NCBI GenBank assembly: GCA_947184155.2
Contig: CAMXCT020001431.1
Location: 89,107-153,106, forward strand
Origin: Cladocopium goreaui
Lineage: Eukaryota; Sar; Dinophyceae; Suessiales; Symbiodiniaceae
Direction of reading: 5' to 3'
Length of the DNA stretch: 64,000 nucleotides
Both the position numbers and the translations under genes were made by a program. A model generated the notes under the pieces. That model did no database searches and had not been told where the DNA came from. It saw only the letters and a program-made list of their open reading frames with translations. Of the stretch, positions 1 to 11,000 are shown piece after piece (positions within the stretch are counted from its first letter, which is position 1; each line of letters starts with the position of its first letter).

Positions 1-225
1 ATAGACTCAAAGACCTCCAGCACAGACCTTGACGTGTGCCTTGCATCGAATTCAGATCTCGGCGAGCACCCTCGCTCACAATACTTTAAAGGGCTGATGC
101 ATAAACACATGCGCGCGGGCACGCGTACGAGCACCAAACAATATCAAACATCACGACCATGCATGTGTTCTTTGTTTCCTTTTCAATCTAATGGAACTTT
201 TCAAACTTTCGCGGGTTCCGCCTAC

Positions 226-290
226 CTTCGGCGAAGCAAGTTGTGCTTCTGCGAGAGCAATCTGTTTCTTTTGCTTGCTCCACTTAGCTT
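226..290 (-). CDS. Exon-like block encoding a basic helix
   Basis: On the minus strand a GTTGCAG acceptor is followed by about 21 codons reading EAKWSKQKKQIALAEAQLAS, then AAG and a canonical GT donor (AAG|GTAGGC). The acceptor phase (one base needed from the previous exon) is the same as in most KH exons further upstream on this strand, so it could be a later exon of the KH gene. The peptide is charged and helical; no family is recognised. It is short, and exon status rests only on splice-like borders and composition. Confidence 0.35.
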
Positions 291-680
291 CTGCAACACA
301 GAAGGAAGCTTCCGAGTTTTCACCGAGGATAGGAATAATTTCCCATGTCTGCCAGCCTGCCTATTGTCGTCATCACAGCATCCACACCAGAAATATTTGT
401 GTGCGCACACATCTCCAGACTCTAAACTTAAAAAATGCAACTTCCCAAAAGTTTGTGCTCTCACTGTGGCTTGTTGTCCTGCACCAGATGCGGGTCGACT
501 GGGTTCGGTTCAAAGTTCGGGGGAGGGCCTGGTTCAGCGACCTCCTTGGCTTGTGGCAGCAGTTTGGATTAAATCAAACCGTCTCTGCTTGATTCAGCAC
601 CAACTCGCAACTCGCATTCAACAGGATTCTTTGTGTGAAAAAGTGTCCCTGTTTTTATGTTTCAGGCAAGCGGCTTCATG

Positions 681-817
681 TTGGGTCTCGTGGTATCTTC
701 TCATAAGTAAGGCATGGGCCCGGTACACTTTCAGCATCGGACCACGAATTATAAGTGTCTGCCCATCCATACCATCTTGGGCTGGATCAAAGTGAACGTA
801 GGTTCCACTAGCTTTGC
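681..817 (-). CDS. KH domain 3, second half (exon)
   Basis: The minus strand encodes GKASGTYVHFDPAQ..., ending in a helix with ALLMRRYHET. This matches the C-terminal part of a type I KH fold (SGTxIxF strand, then 'G...V..A..LM..RY' helix). The acceptor AAG|GCAAAGC at 818/817 joins in phase to the exon ending at 3092, restoring the continuous motif GEDVQRI-R-KASGTYV. The intron (3091-818) is GC-AG and both ends carry GCA, typical of dinoflagellate introns. The 3' end of this exon is uncertain; the frame stays open to a stop near 618. KH domains bind single-stranded RNA or DNA. Confidence 0.7.
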
Positions 818-1110
818 CTTGCAATGGAGCGAACATTGACTTGGGAAACTTCGGGGAACCAAGCAGAAGCAGTTGTGTTCAATTCCTGACCGCGGGATGC
901 TGAAATCACATGTATCACTCATTAGGCTACGCTCTAAAAAACTAGTCCAAAAAGAACATCAAACAGATGGATATCCCGACTGAGCCTCAAGACCAACCTA
1001 CTGAGGACTTGTAGTTATTGGCGGCGGAGGTGGATGACATTACAATATCATTATTCACCCCGCTTCGCGTGGGGTGGCCGCCCACACCGCAGGTTTATTT
1101 CGGTCCGTGA

Positions 1111-1330
1111 GAGGGGCTAAGAATTTTCACTTTCCCCCCCCGTGGGGGCTCCCCAAGCTAGGGAATTTTCACTTTTCCCCCCCGTGGGGGCTTCCCAAGC
1201 TAGGGAATTTTCACTTTTCCCCCCGTGGGGGCTTCCCAAGCTAGGGAATTTTCACTTTTCCCCGCCGTGACAGCTTCCCAAGCTATGGAATTTTCACTTT
1301 TCCCTCCCTTGGAGGCTCTCCAAGCTGCGG
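1111..1330. repeat. 41-42 bp tandem repeat, 5 copies
   Basis: Five head-to-tail units begin at about 1121, 1163, 1205, 1246 and 1288, each with GAATTTTCACTTTTCCCC followed by GTGGGGGCTTCCCAAGCTA. The CCCCC-GTGGGGG core is itself nearly self-complementary. The array lies inside the inferred 2.3-kb intron between the two KH3 exons. Confidence 0.9.
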
Positions 1331-1394
1331 AATTTCAAATAGCTAGACAACGACGCCTAGATAGTCCCCCAAATCCCGTGTTCTTTGAATGTGT

Positions 1395-1880
1395 TTCCAT
1401 GTTTTTGCAATGGTTTCCTTCCAAGCACGGTACTTTACACTTTTGTCGCCATAAAACCGGTCGAAAACATCATGTTCGACAATGCTTCCAATTCCCTTAT
1501 CTCCCCAACCGTTGAAAATACCGCTATTTACAGTGTTTTCTTCAATTTTTCCATGTTCCAATGCCGGTAGCCAACTCCAACATATATATAAGAAATCCTT
1601 CCAAAACATTGTTTTTGACAGTGTTTTTCCAATGTTTCCAGTCAAACAGACGGTAATTTACACGTTTTTTGCCATAAAGGCAGTAAATCCTTCCAAAACA
1701 TTGCTTTTGACAGTGTTTTTGTAATGTTTCCAGTCAAGCATACGGTAATTTACACGTTTTTTGCTATAACGTCAGTCCAAAACACTTGTTTTTGCAGTGT
1801 TTTCAATGCTCTGGCATCCAAAAACCCTGCAAAATCTTGCTATGTACAATGTTTTTTTTCATTTTTGGCCGTTTTTCCAT
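1395..1880. repeat. Degenerate ~105-bp tandem repeat
   Basis: Two clear consecutive copies lie at about 1590-1790 and share TCCTTCCAAAACATTG, TTGACAGTGTTTTT, AATGTTTCCAGTCAA and GGTAATTTACACGTTTTTTG. More diverged copies extend on both sides (for example ACACTTTTGTCGCCATAAAA near 1438). The repeat is intronic if the KH3 gene model is right. No coding content is seen. Confidence 0.75.
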
Positions 1881-3080
1881 TGCCGGAAAGCTACCAAAAT
1901 GACCCAAAATTCCATTTCAATACCCTCTTGCGCTCAGACACCCAAAAATCCTCGAAAAATGTCGAAAACACCACCGTATTCTGGTCTCGGTGCGAAACCG
2001 TTTTTGGCCTCCCCCCAGCTAAAGCTGATATAGCGACTGCTATATTAACAAATGTCATTGAGCATTTAGTGTTGCTGTTTCCCCCCAATAAGCACGCCTT
2101 CACCGCCAAAGTTGGAGTTATATTTTAATTGGGAGAAAAACATAGAACAACATCCGCCTCATGACAGAATCAAAATTACAGTAGCAGCTCCCACCAAAAC
2201 TCAAAATTGGCGCACCAAACGAAGCAAATTGATCTCCAGCGACTTTGATGCCCGCATGGATTCTTTCAGTTTTGCTAGATCATCATTCTATTTCCAGAAC
2301 TGCCAAATCACATCCTCAACTCTTTTTTGGACATTCATGGGTGGTTATTCACAGTTTCGTTTTGGGTTGTTCGCAGCATCTTGCAGCTCGACGTGCAGTT
2401 TACGAAACTAGAACAATGCGATTCCTATGGCCAAACAAATCATATTATTCACACTTATTCCAAGGACATGCGCCCCAACTGCACGTCTTGATTTTTCAAC
2501 TGTTGTCTGGGTATTTATTGAGACTTTATTGTTTTGTTGTAATTTGAAGTATCAAACATATTCAGACATTCCGTGACTCACAACATGTCATGACATGTCA
2601 TGATTGTATGACAATATGATAAATGTTTGTCTCAATTGTCCCATCATTCCCCGCTTACAATCCCTTTTGATCCTTCTGTACCTCTTGTCAATGTATCCTT
2701 ATGTACCTTGTGCATTCTTACGTAGCGGCGTGGCCTAGTGAAGTGTTTGCCGCGTTCCAAGTTGAGGCTAAACAAAGAGGTCCGGATAGTCCGGTAGCGG
2801 AGATTGACTGACTACACTGAGTACACTTCCCAGCAGTAGGTTTTGGCCGAACGTCAGCCTGTCCCTCCGGCGAAAAAAGCAATATCACTTTTGCTAGTCT
2901 CTCGGTAGGTTTTCAGTCGAGCAATTCCCAGTGAATGTTCAATTGGATGCTGCAACTGGAATCACCCCACTTAAAGCTTCAAGCCAGGCCAAGCGAAACC
3001 TTTGTGCAGCCATATGCCATAGTATGGCTCTTTGTACGCTCTTTACGTTGCACAATTGGGTCACAATGTTGCCATACTGT
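1881..3080. other. Non-coding, probably intronic
   Basis: No reading frame here resembles a protein. A short stretch of direct repeats occurs at 2580-2612 (ACATGTCATG twice). The stretch lies within the inferred intron 3091-818 of the KH gene. Confidence 0.5.
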
Positions 3081-3091
3081 AGCCAAGCTGC

Positions 3092-3187
3092 GTATCCTCT
3101 GCACGTCTTCACCTCTCTTTCCAATCAATAGGCCAACTTTGTCACTTGGCAGCTCACACGTAATGGTGTACTCTTCATCAAGGGCAC
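3092..3187 (-). CDS. KH domain 3, first half (exon)
   Basis: This 96-nt minus-strand exon encodes ALDEEYTITCELPSDKVGLL followed by IGKRGEDVQRI. It is the beta1-helix1-GXXG-helix2 part of a KH domain, and the nucleic-acid-binding loop is GKRG. The acceptor is TTGGCAG|GTGCC and the donor ATAC|GCAGCT (GC type). Entry and exit are both phase 1, so the exon joins cleanly to 817-681. The copia element lies immediately upstream on the same strand. It is probably a hnRNP K/PCBP-like RNA-binding protein; cellular role unknown. Confidence 0.75.
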
Positions 3188-3429
3188 CTGCCAATGCCAC
3201 AAGCAAATAGAAGCTGCATTCCCCATCTGTATCCACAATTCGGATATATCAAGACTGGGGGGGTTGAAGGCTTTCGGCAGCAAAACCAACTGTTTCATAC
3301 TCTCCCTGCAATGCAAGAGGTTTCTTCTAATACAACCAGCTTTCAACACCCTCCACGCAGGCAGCAAGATCCAATACGGCGAACGCAATGACACTTGCAG
3401 TACTTCAGACCAGGCGAGAAAAAAATCAG

Positions 3430-3570
3430 CAATCATCAATACTGGTCAATACTGCAGCCATCGGGAAATTGGACAGCTTGTCAACTTGCCTGTCGATCTG
3501 GAAACGCGCCAGCCATGATTTGCGTTCCTGCCTGGAGGAAAACCACGAGCGACCTCGCCGAGCGTACCCA
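3430..3570 (-). CDS. Possible exon upstream of KH3
   Basis: A minus-strand frame reads RKSWLARFQIDRQVDKLSNF and continues MAAVLTSIDD before a stop. It has a protein-like, Arg-rich then amphipathic composition and sits just 5' of the KH3 exon. I cannot fix its splice sites and recognise no family. Confidence 0.3.
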
Positions 3571-3705
3571 GCAATGCTGAATCCAAATCCCCTTTCTGTG
3601 CTTTATGCGATGTCCTCAGTAGATCTGCGCAATCTATGGAAGTCCCAAGTGCAGGTGTGGGTAGCGTGCGGGGCAGCGGAGGTCAACACTATAAATCATG
3701 ACGTA

Positions 3706-3763
3706 GACGAGAGAGCGAGAGAGCGAGAGAGAGAGAGAGAGATATATTATTATATATATATTT
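3706..3763. repeat. (GA)n and (TA)n microsatellites
   Basis: A run of GAGAGAGCGAGAGAGAGA is followed directly by an alternating AT tract (ATATATTATTATATATATA). It borders the 286-bp tandem array. Confidence 0.9.
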
Positions 3764-4812
3764 TCAATCCAGCACAGCAACTGCATTTTTCATGCGCAGC
3801 CGTGCTGCTGATCTAGATTGGGTGCCACCACCTCCGGCTTCGCAGAGGCAGCAGCCACCTATCCTGGCCCTCAGGCCCAGCACTTGCCCGCAGGCAGAAA
3901 ATTCTACCTCCGCCACAGCGGAAACTAGCCAGGCACCCTTTCCCCATCAAGGGGGGGATGGGAAGGGAGCTCAAACGGCTACAAGCGCAAGTGGATAGAA
4001 ACCACCGTCATTCCAACACTACATGTTGTCACAGACTTGGTTCATTCAATCCAGCACAGCAAAGCGCACTGCATTTTTCATGCACAGCCGTGCTGCTGAT
4101 CTAGATTGGGTGCCACCACCTCCGGCTTCGCAGAGGCAGCAGCCACCTATCCTGGCCTTCAGGCACAGCACTTGCCGCAACCAGAAAATTCTACCTCCGC
4201 CGCAGCGGAAACTAGCTAGGCACCCTTTCCCCATCAAGGGGGGGTGGGAAGGGAGCTCAAACGGCTACAAGCGCAAGTGGATAGAAACCACCGTTATTCC
4301 AACACTACATATTGTCACAGACTTGGTTCATTCAATCCAGCACAGCAAAGCGCACGGCATTTTTCATGCACAGCCGTGCTGCTGATCTAGATTGGGTGCC
4401 ACCACCTCCGGCTTCGGAGAGGCAGCAGCCACCTATCCTGGCCCTCAGGCCCAGCACTTGCCCGCAGGCAGAAAATTCTACCTCCGCCGCAGCGGAAACT
4501 AGCCAGGCACCCTTTCCCCATCAAGGGGGTGATGGGAAGGGAGCTCAAACGGCTACAAGCGCAAGTGGATAGAAACCACCGTCATTCCAACACTACATGT
4601 TGTCACAGACTTGGTTCATTCAATCCAGCACAGCAAAGCGCACTGCATTTTTCATGCACAGCCGTGCTGCTGATCTAGATTGGGTGCCACCACCTCCGGC
4701 TTCGCAGAGGCAGCAGCCACCTATCCTGGCCCTCAGGCCCAGCACTTGCCCGCAGGCAGAAAATTCTACCTCCGCCGCAGCGGAAACTAGGCGGGCACCC
4801 TTTCCCACTCCC
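3763..4812. repeat. ~286-bp tandem repeat, 3.7 copies
   Basis: Copies start with TTCAATCCAGCACAGCAAAG at 3763, 4045, 4331 and 4619, a period of 282-288 bp. Each contains GCCGTGCTGCTGATCTAGAT, CACCTCCGGCTTCG and a CCCTTTCCCCATCAAGGGGG hairpin-like segment. The last copy is truncated after GAAACTAG. The array lies just downstream (in minus-strand sense) of the copia coding region, so it may be the element's 3' untranslated region or flanking satellite. Confidence 0.95.
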
Positions 4813-5058
4813 AATCGCACCCAACCGATGCCCTTGGTGTAGCTATTTAAAAAGATACCAAAAGGACGCCAGAGAGCGTAGGTGGAGGGTAGTGGGAGGG
4901 TTAAAAGAAAGCTTGACCAGTGTGGCTCGGGCGTCGTCAAGATAGATTCTTGCAGTTCGAAGGTCTTTCCAACGACCTTGCCAGCCACATAGTGGAGGTC
5001 CCGGGACATTGTGTAGCAGCGCGTTGCGCCCCCACGGCGAATACTGTATAAAGAGAAT

Positions 5059-5244
5059 TCATTGAGTTGAATTCGGAAAAGCACTTTTCAATAGTCTACC
5101 TAAGAAGTCGCTCATCTTGGCCCTCATTTCATTTTTCTCCTCAGGAGAGCCCTTCATTTTCTGCATTGGGACGAGGAACTGGAGGTCGTCGGGCTTGAAA
5201 CCTGCAAGCACCATCAAGCACCAGCCTTTCCATGAGTTTCTCAT
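5059..5244 (-). CDS. Possible C-terminal tail of the Tpt1-like ORF in another frame
   Basis: Where the main frame drifts into RRPPVPRP and stops at 5141, the +1 frame reads GFKPDDLQFLVPMQKMKGSP and then EEKNEMRAKMSDFLGRLLKS, ending at a TGA. This is more protein-like than the tail of the main frame. A 1-nt indel, a programmed shift or an unrecognised intron near 5230 could join them. The evidence is compositional only. Confidence 0.4.
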   Translation of the reverse strand: MRNSWKGWCLMVLAGFKPDDLQFLVPMQKMKGSPEEKNEMRAKMSDFLGRLLKSAFPNSTQ

Positions 5245-7180
5245 AGATTTCCAGCGTCTGGATCACGGGTGTTAACATATCCCGTGGACGTCCTCCACAC
5301 ATTTTCTCGCCCTGCATCCACTCTTCCTCCTTTGCCTTGGCCCTGAACATTACATCAAGCTCCTCTTCCGATGGGCGTCGAAGCGTCCCATCATCGTTGT
5401 CGCCTGTGTAAGGGCAAATACCATCCAAGTCCAGCCTCCCGACGTTAACGGTAGTCATTTGGGCCCGGTATTCCTCGGGTGTCATCATGACACGCTGCTT
5501 GTAGTAGTACTTGTACATGCCCATAATCTTGACCAAAACAGCATTGTCGAAAAGCTGAGCCGCACCTTCGGACGAATCGTTGTTGATCAGTCCTTTTGCG
5601 GGCAATCGTATGCTCCCGACATCAAGGTTCAATGCCCAGTTCGGCATCTTTTCTGCCTCGCCGGCAGTTCCGGCATCTCCAGTGCCTTCTTCCTCTTCTT
5701 CATCATCAACGGCGACTTCTTCATCATCGTCTTCTTCTTTCATTTCCTCGTCGCCTTCGTCATAGTCAACCTCGCTAGGGTCAAACCCGTAGTTGTTGTC
5801 TTGGGCAGCATTTTCTTGTGCCTCGTTGACAACGTCTTTGAAGATGGTCTCATTGTGCCGGCGGACTTCTTCATCGATCTGCCGTTTTGTGGTCTCCTCT
5901 TCGTCCTCCTCCTCAATGATTCTGTATGGCTTGATGCCATGGCTTTCGAGTGCTGTCCAGCACGCCAAGCAAATGGCAAAGACAGTTGGAGTCTCCTTGA
6001 GACAGTGAGGACAATACCGGCACCCTGATTCTGTGACCGGTTTCTTTTCGAGGATATAATCCACGAGCCTGATGCGCCCTTCGTATTGTTCTTTTCCACC
6101 TTCTGGAATCATGTGGTTCTCAAACTTGCTGATGAGGCTCATGGCGTCCATGGTCAGCTCATCGAAGGGTTGCTCCTCCACGCTCAGGCATTGCTTGGCC
6201 AATCGCAGCAGTGACTCTTTCGTTGCGACAATAGGAGACTGCACGCGCCCAATGCGGACGACTTGATCATCTCCTGATTTCACAATCAATCGTTCCCATG
6301 CTGCTTTGGAATTTTGAATCCATTCACCCTTGATCTTGGAGAATGGAATGATTTGGTCCGTCACCACTTGTCCTGAGTCGGTCAAGCGTCCGTTGAACTC
6401 GTTCATCAGGATCTCCGTGGGAATGTAGAGGCATATAAATCCTCCTTTCCTGGTGTCCACACTCTTTGTCACCTTCCATGAACGTGGATCCCATGGGACA
6501 TACGGATTGAAGAATGTAAAAATTCTTGCACTTGCGCTCAATCCACCAGGAATCAGACCTTCCTTCCAAATACTCCTCAAGTGTCTGCTGGATGTGATGT
6601 GAAAACAGACCGGCATTGATACCACCGTGCTTGGAGCAATTGGATGGGATAGCAAGGTCGATCTCAACTCGACGTCGTTCGAAGTACGAGCATCTCCATG
6701 TCCAGTAGGAGCTCTCACCGCGACAGGGTAAAGAAGCAGGCCCTCTTCAGGGATGAAGGTGGCGGTCGATACACCGTTACACCGACATGTGTCACTGCTT
6801 CGATCGATGTCAGGAAAGATACCGAACGCGAGCACTTGTTCACGAACACGTCGACCATACCTTGCACAGTAAAACATGATCTTGAAGAGCGTTTGCAGCC
6901 GGAACGTTGCTTCCTCTTCGTCCCAGTTGTCCTTGGTCTTTGCTTTCCCAAAGGGAACAAGGAACGTGTGAGGCCATCTTAATCTTTCGCGCCTCCATAT
7001 TCCTTCGCATTGAAGAACATCATCGATTGGGACCCATCCGGCATCGTCGCATACTAAGCTCTGATTCTCAGAAGCTTTTCCGACTTGATGCCTATAAGGA
7101 TGCGATTCAGGGCTCCACTCACTTCGTCTTCGTAGTTTGACAGCTTGTTCTGTTGCCCGAATCGAGAATCGATTCCATAC
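5141..7180 (-). CDS. Tpt1/KptA-like RNA 2'-phosphotransferase domain protein (ORF6)
   Basis: The first ATG is at 6877 (578 aa to the stop), but the frame is open from 7180 and the upstream part carries family motifs. In order: SHPYRHQVGKA (R-H dyad, codons 7093-7088) and DDAGWVPIDDVL resemble the Tpt1 N-terminal lobe. PVAVRAPTGH (Arg 55, counted from the ATG) resembles 'IRAxQGH'. CFHITSSRHLRSIWKEGLIP matches 'lyHGTs...sI...GL.pG'. GFICLYIPTEIL and GRLTDSGQVVTDQIIPFSKI match the C-terminal lobe, with Arg 164. Known Tpt1 enzymes remove a splice-junction 2'-phosphate from tRNA using NAD+. A zinc-ribbon-like CPHC...CLAC (Cys 289-306) and an acidic stretch follow. The usual H-x-H after the GL motif is replaced, so activity is uncertain. 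The true start lies inside the end of ORF5. Confidence 0.75.
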   Translation of the reverse strand, partial: VWNRFSIRATEQAVKLRRRSEWSPESHPYRHQVGKASENQSLVCDDAGWVPIDDVLQCEGIWRRERLRWPHTFLVPFGKAKTKDNWDEEEATFRLQTLFKIMFYCARYGRRVREQVLAFGIFPDIDRSSDTCRCNGVSTATFIPEEGLLLYPVAVRAPTGHGDARTSNDVELRSTLLSHPIAPSTVVSMPVCFHITSSRHLRSIWKEGLIPGGLSASARIFTFFNPYVPWDPRSWKVTKSVDTRKGGFICLYIPTEILMNEFNGRLTDSGQVVTDQIIPFSKIKGEWIQNSKAAWERLIVKSGDDQVVRIGRVQSPIVATKESLLRLAKQCLSVEEQPFDELTMDAMSLISKFENHMIPEGGKEQYEGRIRLVDYILEKKPVTESGCRYCPHCLKETPTVFAICLACWTALESHGIKPYRIIEEEDEEETTKRQIDEEVRRHNETIFKDVVNEAQENAAQDNNYGFDPSEVDYDEGDEEMKEEDDDEEVAVDDEEEEEGTGDAGTAGEAEKMPNWALNLDVGSIRLPAKGLINNDSSEGAAQLFDNAVLVKIMGMYKYYYKQRVMMTPEEYRAQMTTVNVGRLDLDGICPYTGDNDDGTLRRPSEEELDVMFRAKAKEEEWMQGEKMCGGRPRDMLTPVIQTLEIYEKLMERLVLDGACRFQARRPPVPRPNAENEGLS

Positions 7181-8082
7181 TCAACACCGCTGTAAAATTT
7201 GTAATTGTAAAACTGACACCCGGTGTTGGGAACGATTTTCAGGAAGCCATCCATCGGTGCTTCGACTCTCTTATGCATTGGCTTGCGGGTGTTCTTGTCG
7301 GCGTAGGCCGCAAGGAAGTCTGGAACCTTCCAGACGTCACCTCCTCCACGCATGATGGCGTCTCGAATCACATCGTCGAGATCGTAGCGTGTCTTTGGCC
7401 CCTCGCTGACAATGTCGCAGCCATCAATGCAGAATCTTCCTGCCTCATCCAAGTCTCCGACCTCGGACATCAAACGACTGTCATCGTACCAATGGTACTC
7501 ACCTGTTCGGGCTTGATCTGGTTCTGCTGGCCCTTTGGACTCATCTGTCTCGCCCGAACCATCCTTCTTCTTCTCACCCTCCTGCTCCATTTCAACGCCG
7601 GAGCCTGAACTTTCACCTTCAAGTGCAGTTCTGATTGCATCAAGAGCCTTCTTGAGGTCAGTCCTTTTGGGGTCTTCGCATTCGTCGTGGGTGTGTTTTG
7701 TGCTCCCACAAAAGATGCAAACATTGACCTCCTCGGAGGCGGTGAAGAAATTCCCAAGAGCATCGAGGAGATATTGCTTCCCAGATCTTTCGGAAGCACG
7801 GGCGGCCTCAGTGTCGGCTTCGTTAGGCTCCTTGGCTTCTTCCTCGTCGCCCATGTCAACGTCATCCACGATGTTGTATTTCTTGCGGAACTTGTCAATC
7901 ACCTGTTGCTTGTCCCATGTGGTCATGCAATCAAACTCAGTGAGGCTTTCGTAATCGGGGATGGTGTTGATGATAGTCAGCACCTCTTCGGCCTCAGAGG
8001 GTTGTAGAGTGCAGTCGAATGATCCGCGTCTCTTCTGATTTGTGGTGAATGTGGTTCTTGCCATGGAACCAAATGCGGTCAA
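7054..8082 (-). CDS. CCHC zinc-knuckle protein of the retroelement (ORF5)
   Basis: The open frame begins near 8124; the given start at 8082 is TTG and the first ATG is at 8064. Residues 122-135 read CIFCGSTKHTHDEC, an exact CX2CX4HX4C retroviral-type zinc knuckle, followed by a Glu/Lys-rich linker. The C-terminal region (TGEYHWYDDSRLMSEVGDLD and onwards) is globular but unrecognised. Zinc knuckles normally sit in Gag and bind RNA; here Gag has CCCH fingers instead and the knuckle is in a separate frame. The ORF overlaps ORF4 by ~34 nt and ORF6 by ~127 nt, each downstream frame being -1 relative to the upstream one. Confidence 0.7.
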   Translation of the reverse strand: MTAFGSMARTTFTTNQKRRGSFDCTLQPSEAEEVLTIINTIPDYESLTEFDCMTTWDKQQVIDKFRKKYNIVDDVDMGDEEEAKEPNEADTEAARASERSGKQYLLDALGNFFTASEEVNVCIFCGSTKHTHDECEDPKRTDLKKALDAIRTALEGESSGSGVEMEQEGEKKKDGSGETDESKGPAEPDQARTGEYHWYDDSRLMSEVGDLDEAGRFCIDGCDIVSEGPKTRYDLDDVIRDAIMRGGGDVWKVPDFLAAYADKNTRKPMHKRVEAPMDGFLKIVPNTGCQFYNYKFYSGVEYGIDSRFGQQNKLSNYEDEVSGALNRILIGIKSEKLLRIRA

Positions 8083-8090
8083 TGCCTTCT

Positions 8091-11000
8091 CTAAACCATT
8101 GAGAAATTCGGTGGGTCGATGTGGTCATCGAACACATCAATGACGCCCTTGGCCATGCTGGCGATGTCCAGAACTCCAAGCCAGAACTCTATGATGTCGC
8201 CCACTTTCTCAGCAGTTGCTCTTGTGAAAGCAAAGATCCCATTTCTCTCCTTCATCTCGGGGACCGCAACCTGTTCAAAGAAATCTTTGTATGCGACGTT
8301 GCCGCAATCTTTGGTGACCCTAAACGCCAAAATCCACTTCCCAGGACCTTTGTCAAAGATCCTCTCTCTGTAGATGCTGAATTGCTTTCCTCGGCCGTTC
8401 TTGAAGATCTCCTTGGCCTGATTGTGAGGAATGCGTGCACTACCCATGTGGGACAACGATTTCATCAGCTCTTCCCCATATTTCAATTGCTTGTTGCTGA
8501 TTACAGACGCTGCTGCAAACACCAACCATTTTTGGAAGTTCTTGCCGATGTCGAGTTTGTCCAAGCCGCAATTCTTGAAAGCGACTTTCAGGCGGGCAGC
8601 AAGCAAAAGCACCGACTTTCGTGCGCCCAGCGTAGGAGCCGATTTGCGATAATGGTCCTGAGTGTTCACTGAACAATTGATGCACGAAGCGGGCTTGTAC
8701 TGAGCAATCTCAATTTCGTCCATGGTCCTGGCGGCCCTGCAATGTTCACATAGAAAATCGACACTATCAGGAAACACCGGGAACCAGTAACAGTTGAATG
8801 ATTCCTCGGGTTCAAGCTCATGGGACCTGACCATCGGTTCGATCCACTGAGCCTTGTGCCGTTTCTCCTTGTTGAATCTCGTGGTGGTTGAGCCTGTAGT
8901 GGATGTGCCCTTTTGGTAGATCGGTACATCACCTTTGGCGTAGTCATCTGGTGTCATATCACCGCTAGCGATTCTGAACACCTGAGGTGGGCCGGTGACA
9001 TCAGCGAGCATCTCCGCATTCACGCCAGAATGTTTGGGTCGATATGCGCCCTCGTTGAGGGTTGACACATGTTCCCGATTTGTGGCGCACATAAGGAAAA
9101 CGCGCTGTCTGAAAAGGTTCTTCTCAATCACAGACCAAATGGCGTTCTTGCCAAGTGTACCCTTTCTCGTGGCCCTCAACGGACTGAATTGGCCACCAAA
9201 TTGTGAATGCATCGACCTCCACATTCTTTGGTCAGTCGTTACCATCACACCTTCCCTCTTCAGACCTTCAGTCAACTCAACAGCGAGTCTGGATGTGATG
9301 GAATCCATGCCATTGAATAGGGAGTCAGTGTTGATGGCAACGATCACGGGTCGCGATGCAACTTGGTCGAGATCGGTCACGCACTGGATGAACTCCTTTT
9401 GGAACGATGGCGGCACCACCACGTTATGTGGCGGTTTGGCATCATGCAGGAACTGGAGCGATAACCAAACATGAACGGTAACCAGTCCCAGATCATTCAA
9501 ATCCTTGCTCAAGTACTCGATGACTTTGTCAACAGTGTCACGGAACTTTGAAATGGGGAGTGCGGATTCCGATTCATGGATCTTGAACAAATCGATGTTC
9601 CATCCCATGTCATGCAATCCCATGCCCAAGTCATGCCTGCCAGTCGAAGTCACGATGTGATGAGCCAAATCTGTGATCAGGATCGTTGTTCCTTTCCTGA
9701 ATTTTCCAGACAGCATGTCGGAGTTCTTCTGTGTCCTGGGGTTCTCAACAATCTCACATGCGAGTGGATTGCAGATCTTCTTGACCACTTCCCCCATGCC
9801 GGACAAATGTGCCACGTCCTTGTCGTTCTTTCCGAGCATCATCAATAGCCCGGCAGTCGACAAATAGCATCCCGTACGGGTCAATCCGTACGTTCTCACT
9901 AAGTGGCTATAGCACTTCAACCAATCTTTCTCAGAAATTCGGGCGGCATCTGCATCCGTTACAACGTTGTTGTTGCACACACCAAAAACCATGCAACCGT
10001 ATGTTGTAACCCTACGCAAATATTGTGCCCAGCCCGATACATGTGCCCCAGCTGCTGCTGGGCCTTGGATGATTGAAAGCAGAAAAGCATCATTCTCATT
10101 CATCCATGCTGAAGAAGATAACATCGTTCCTCGATGATCAGGACAAGATGATGTGAACAACTTGTAACCGATAGGCGGCTCTGGGGTTACCCAATCTGGC
10201 GGGTAATCAGGTGGCTTCGGTCGCGCCTTCGGAGGTGGCTTTGCAGAACTTCCTGTCGCTCCAGCTGAAGAGGATGCGTCGCCCCCGGTGGGGGTTGGAC
10301 GTGCCTTTGGTTCAGGAGGAGGAGGTGCAGGCCCTGCTTGTGCTCTCCTTCTTTCATCATCAGCCGCTGATTGCTGCTGATTCATCATCACAATTGGATG
10401 TGGGTCCCATGTCGGAGGCACCCCTTGTGCTGGAGGGTATCGACCATCTTTGGGCAAAAGTGGAATGTTCCAGTTGTCGATGTGCTCAACCTCGGTGACA
10501 CCTTGGGCGACTTGACTTGCGGATGTTGTCGTGATAAAATCACGGATGCAAGAAAAGGTGCGATTCCTCTTCTCGATGGAGTCGAACGATCCTTGGTCTG
10601 CGCTGGCGACGTTGTAGCCCCCAACTTCCCAGATGTCATCCCGAAGGTCAAATGATCCCTTCACATTCTTCAACTTGTTCTGGATGGTCCTTCTGAGGCT
10701 TTGCATCTCCTTGAATGTCTCCATTTTGGAGACCCACTCGTGCAGCATTGCCGATGCCATGAGCATCGTCTGCAAATGGATGACCGCAGCCGTCCTTTCG
10801 AGGGTCAGGTCGTACCTCATAGACACCCAGTCTTCCAAGACGTCCTGGATGATGATAGATTGGCCAGGAGTGCTGGCCTGGTGCATCTTGGCGTTATGAC
10901 GCCGAAGTGCGTAGCCAAGGTTGGCACCCTCGCCTTCTAGGATGTCCCAAAGCGTCTTTGCCCTGTTTTCGATATCAGTCATGCTGGTCTTTTCCCGCTC

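Noticed and set aside
2713-2800. tRNA-like start GCGGCGTGGCCTAGTGAAGTG
   Set aside because: No T-arm consensus or acceptor-stem pairing could be found at the right distance.
5459-6028. 189-codon plus-strand frame
   Set aside because: It is antisense to the acidic region of the Tpt1-like ORF and has no protein-like pattern.
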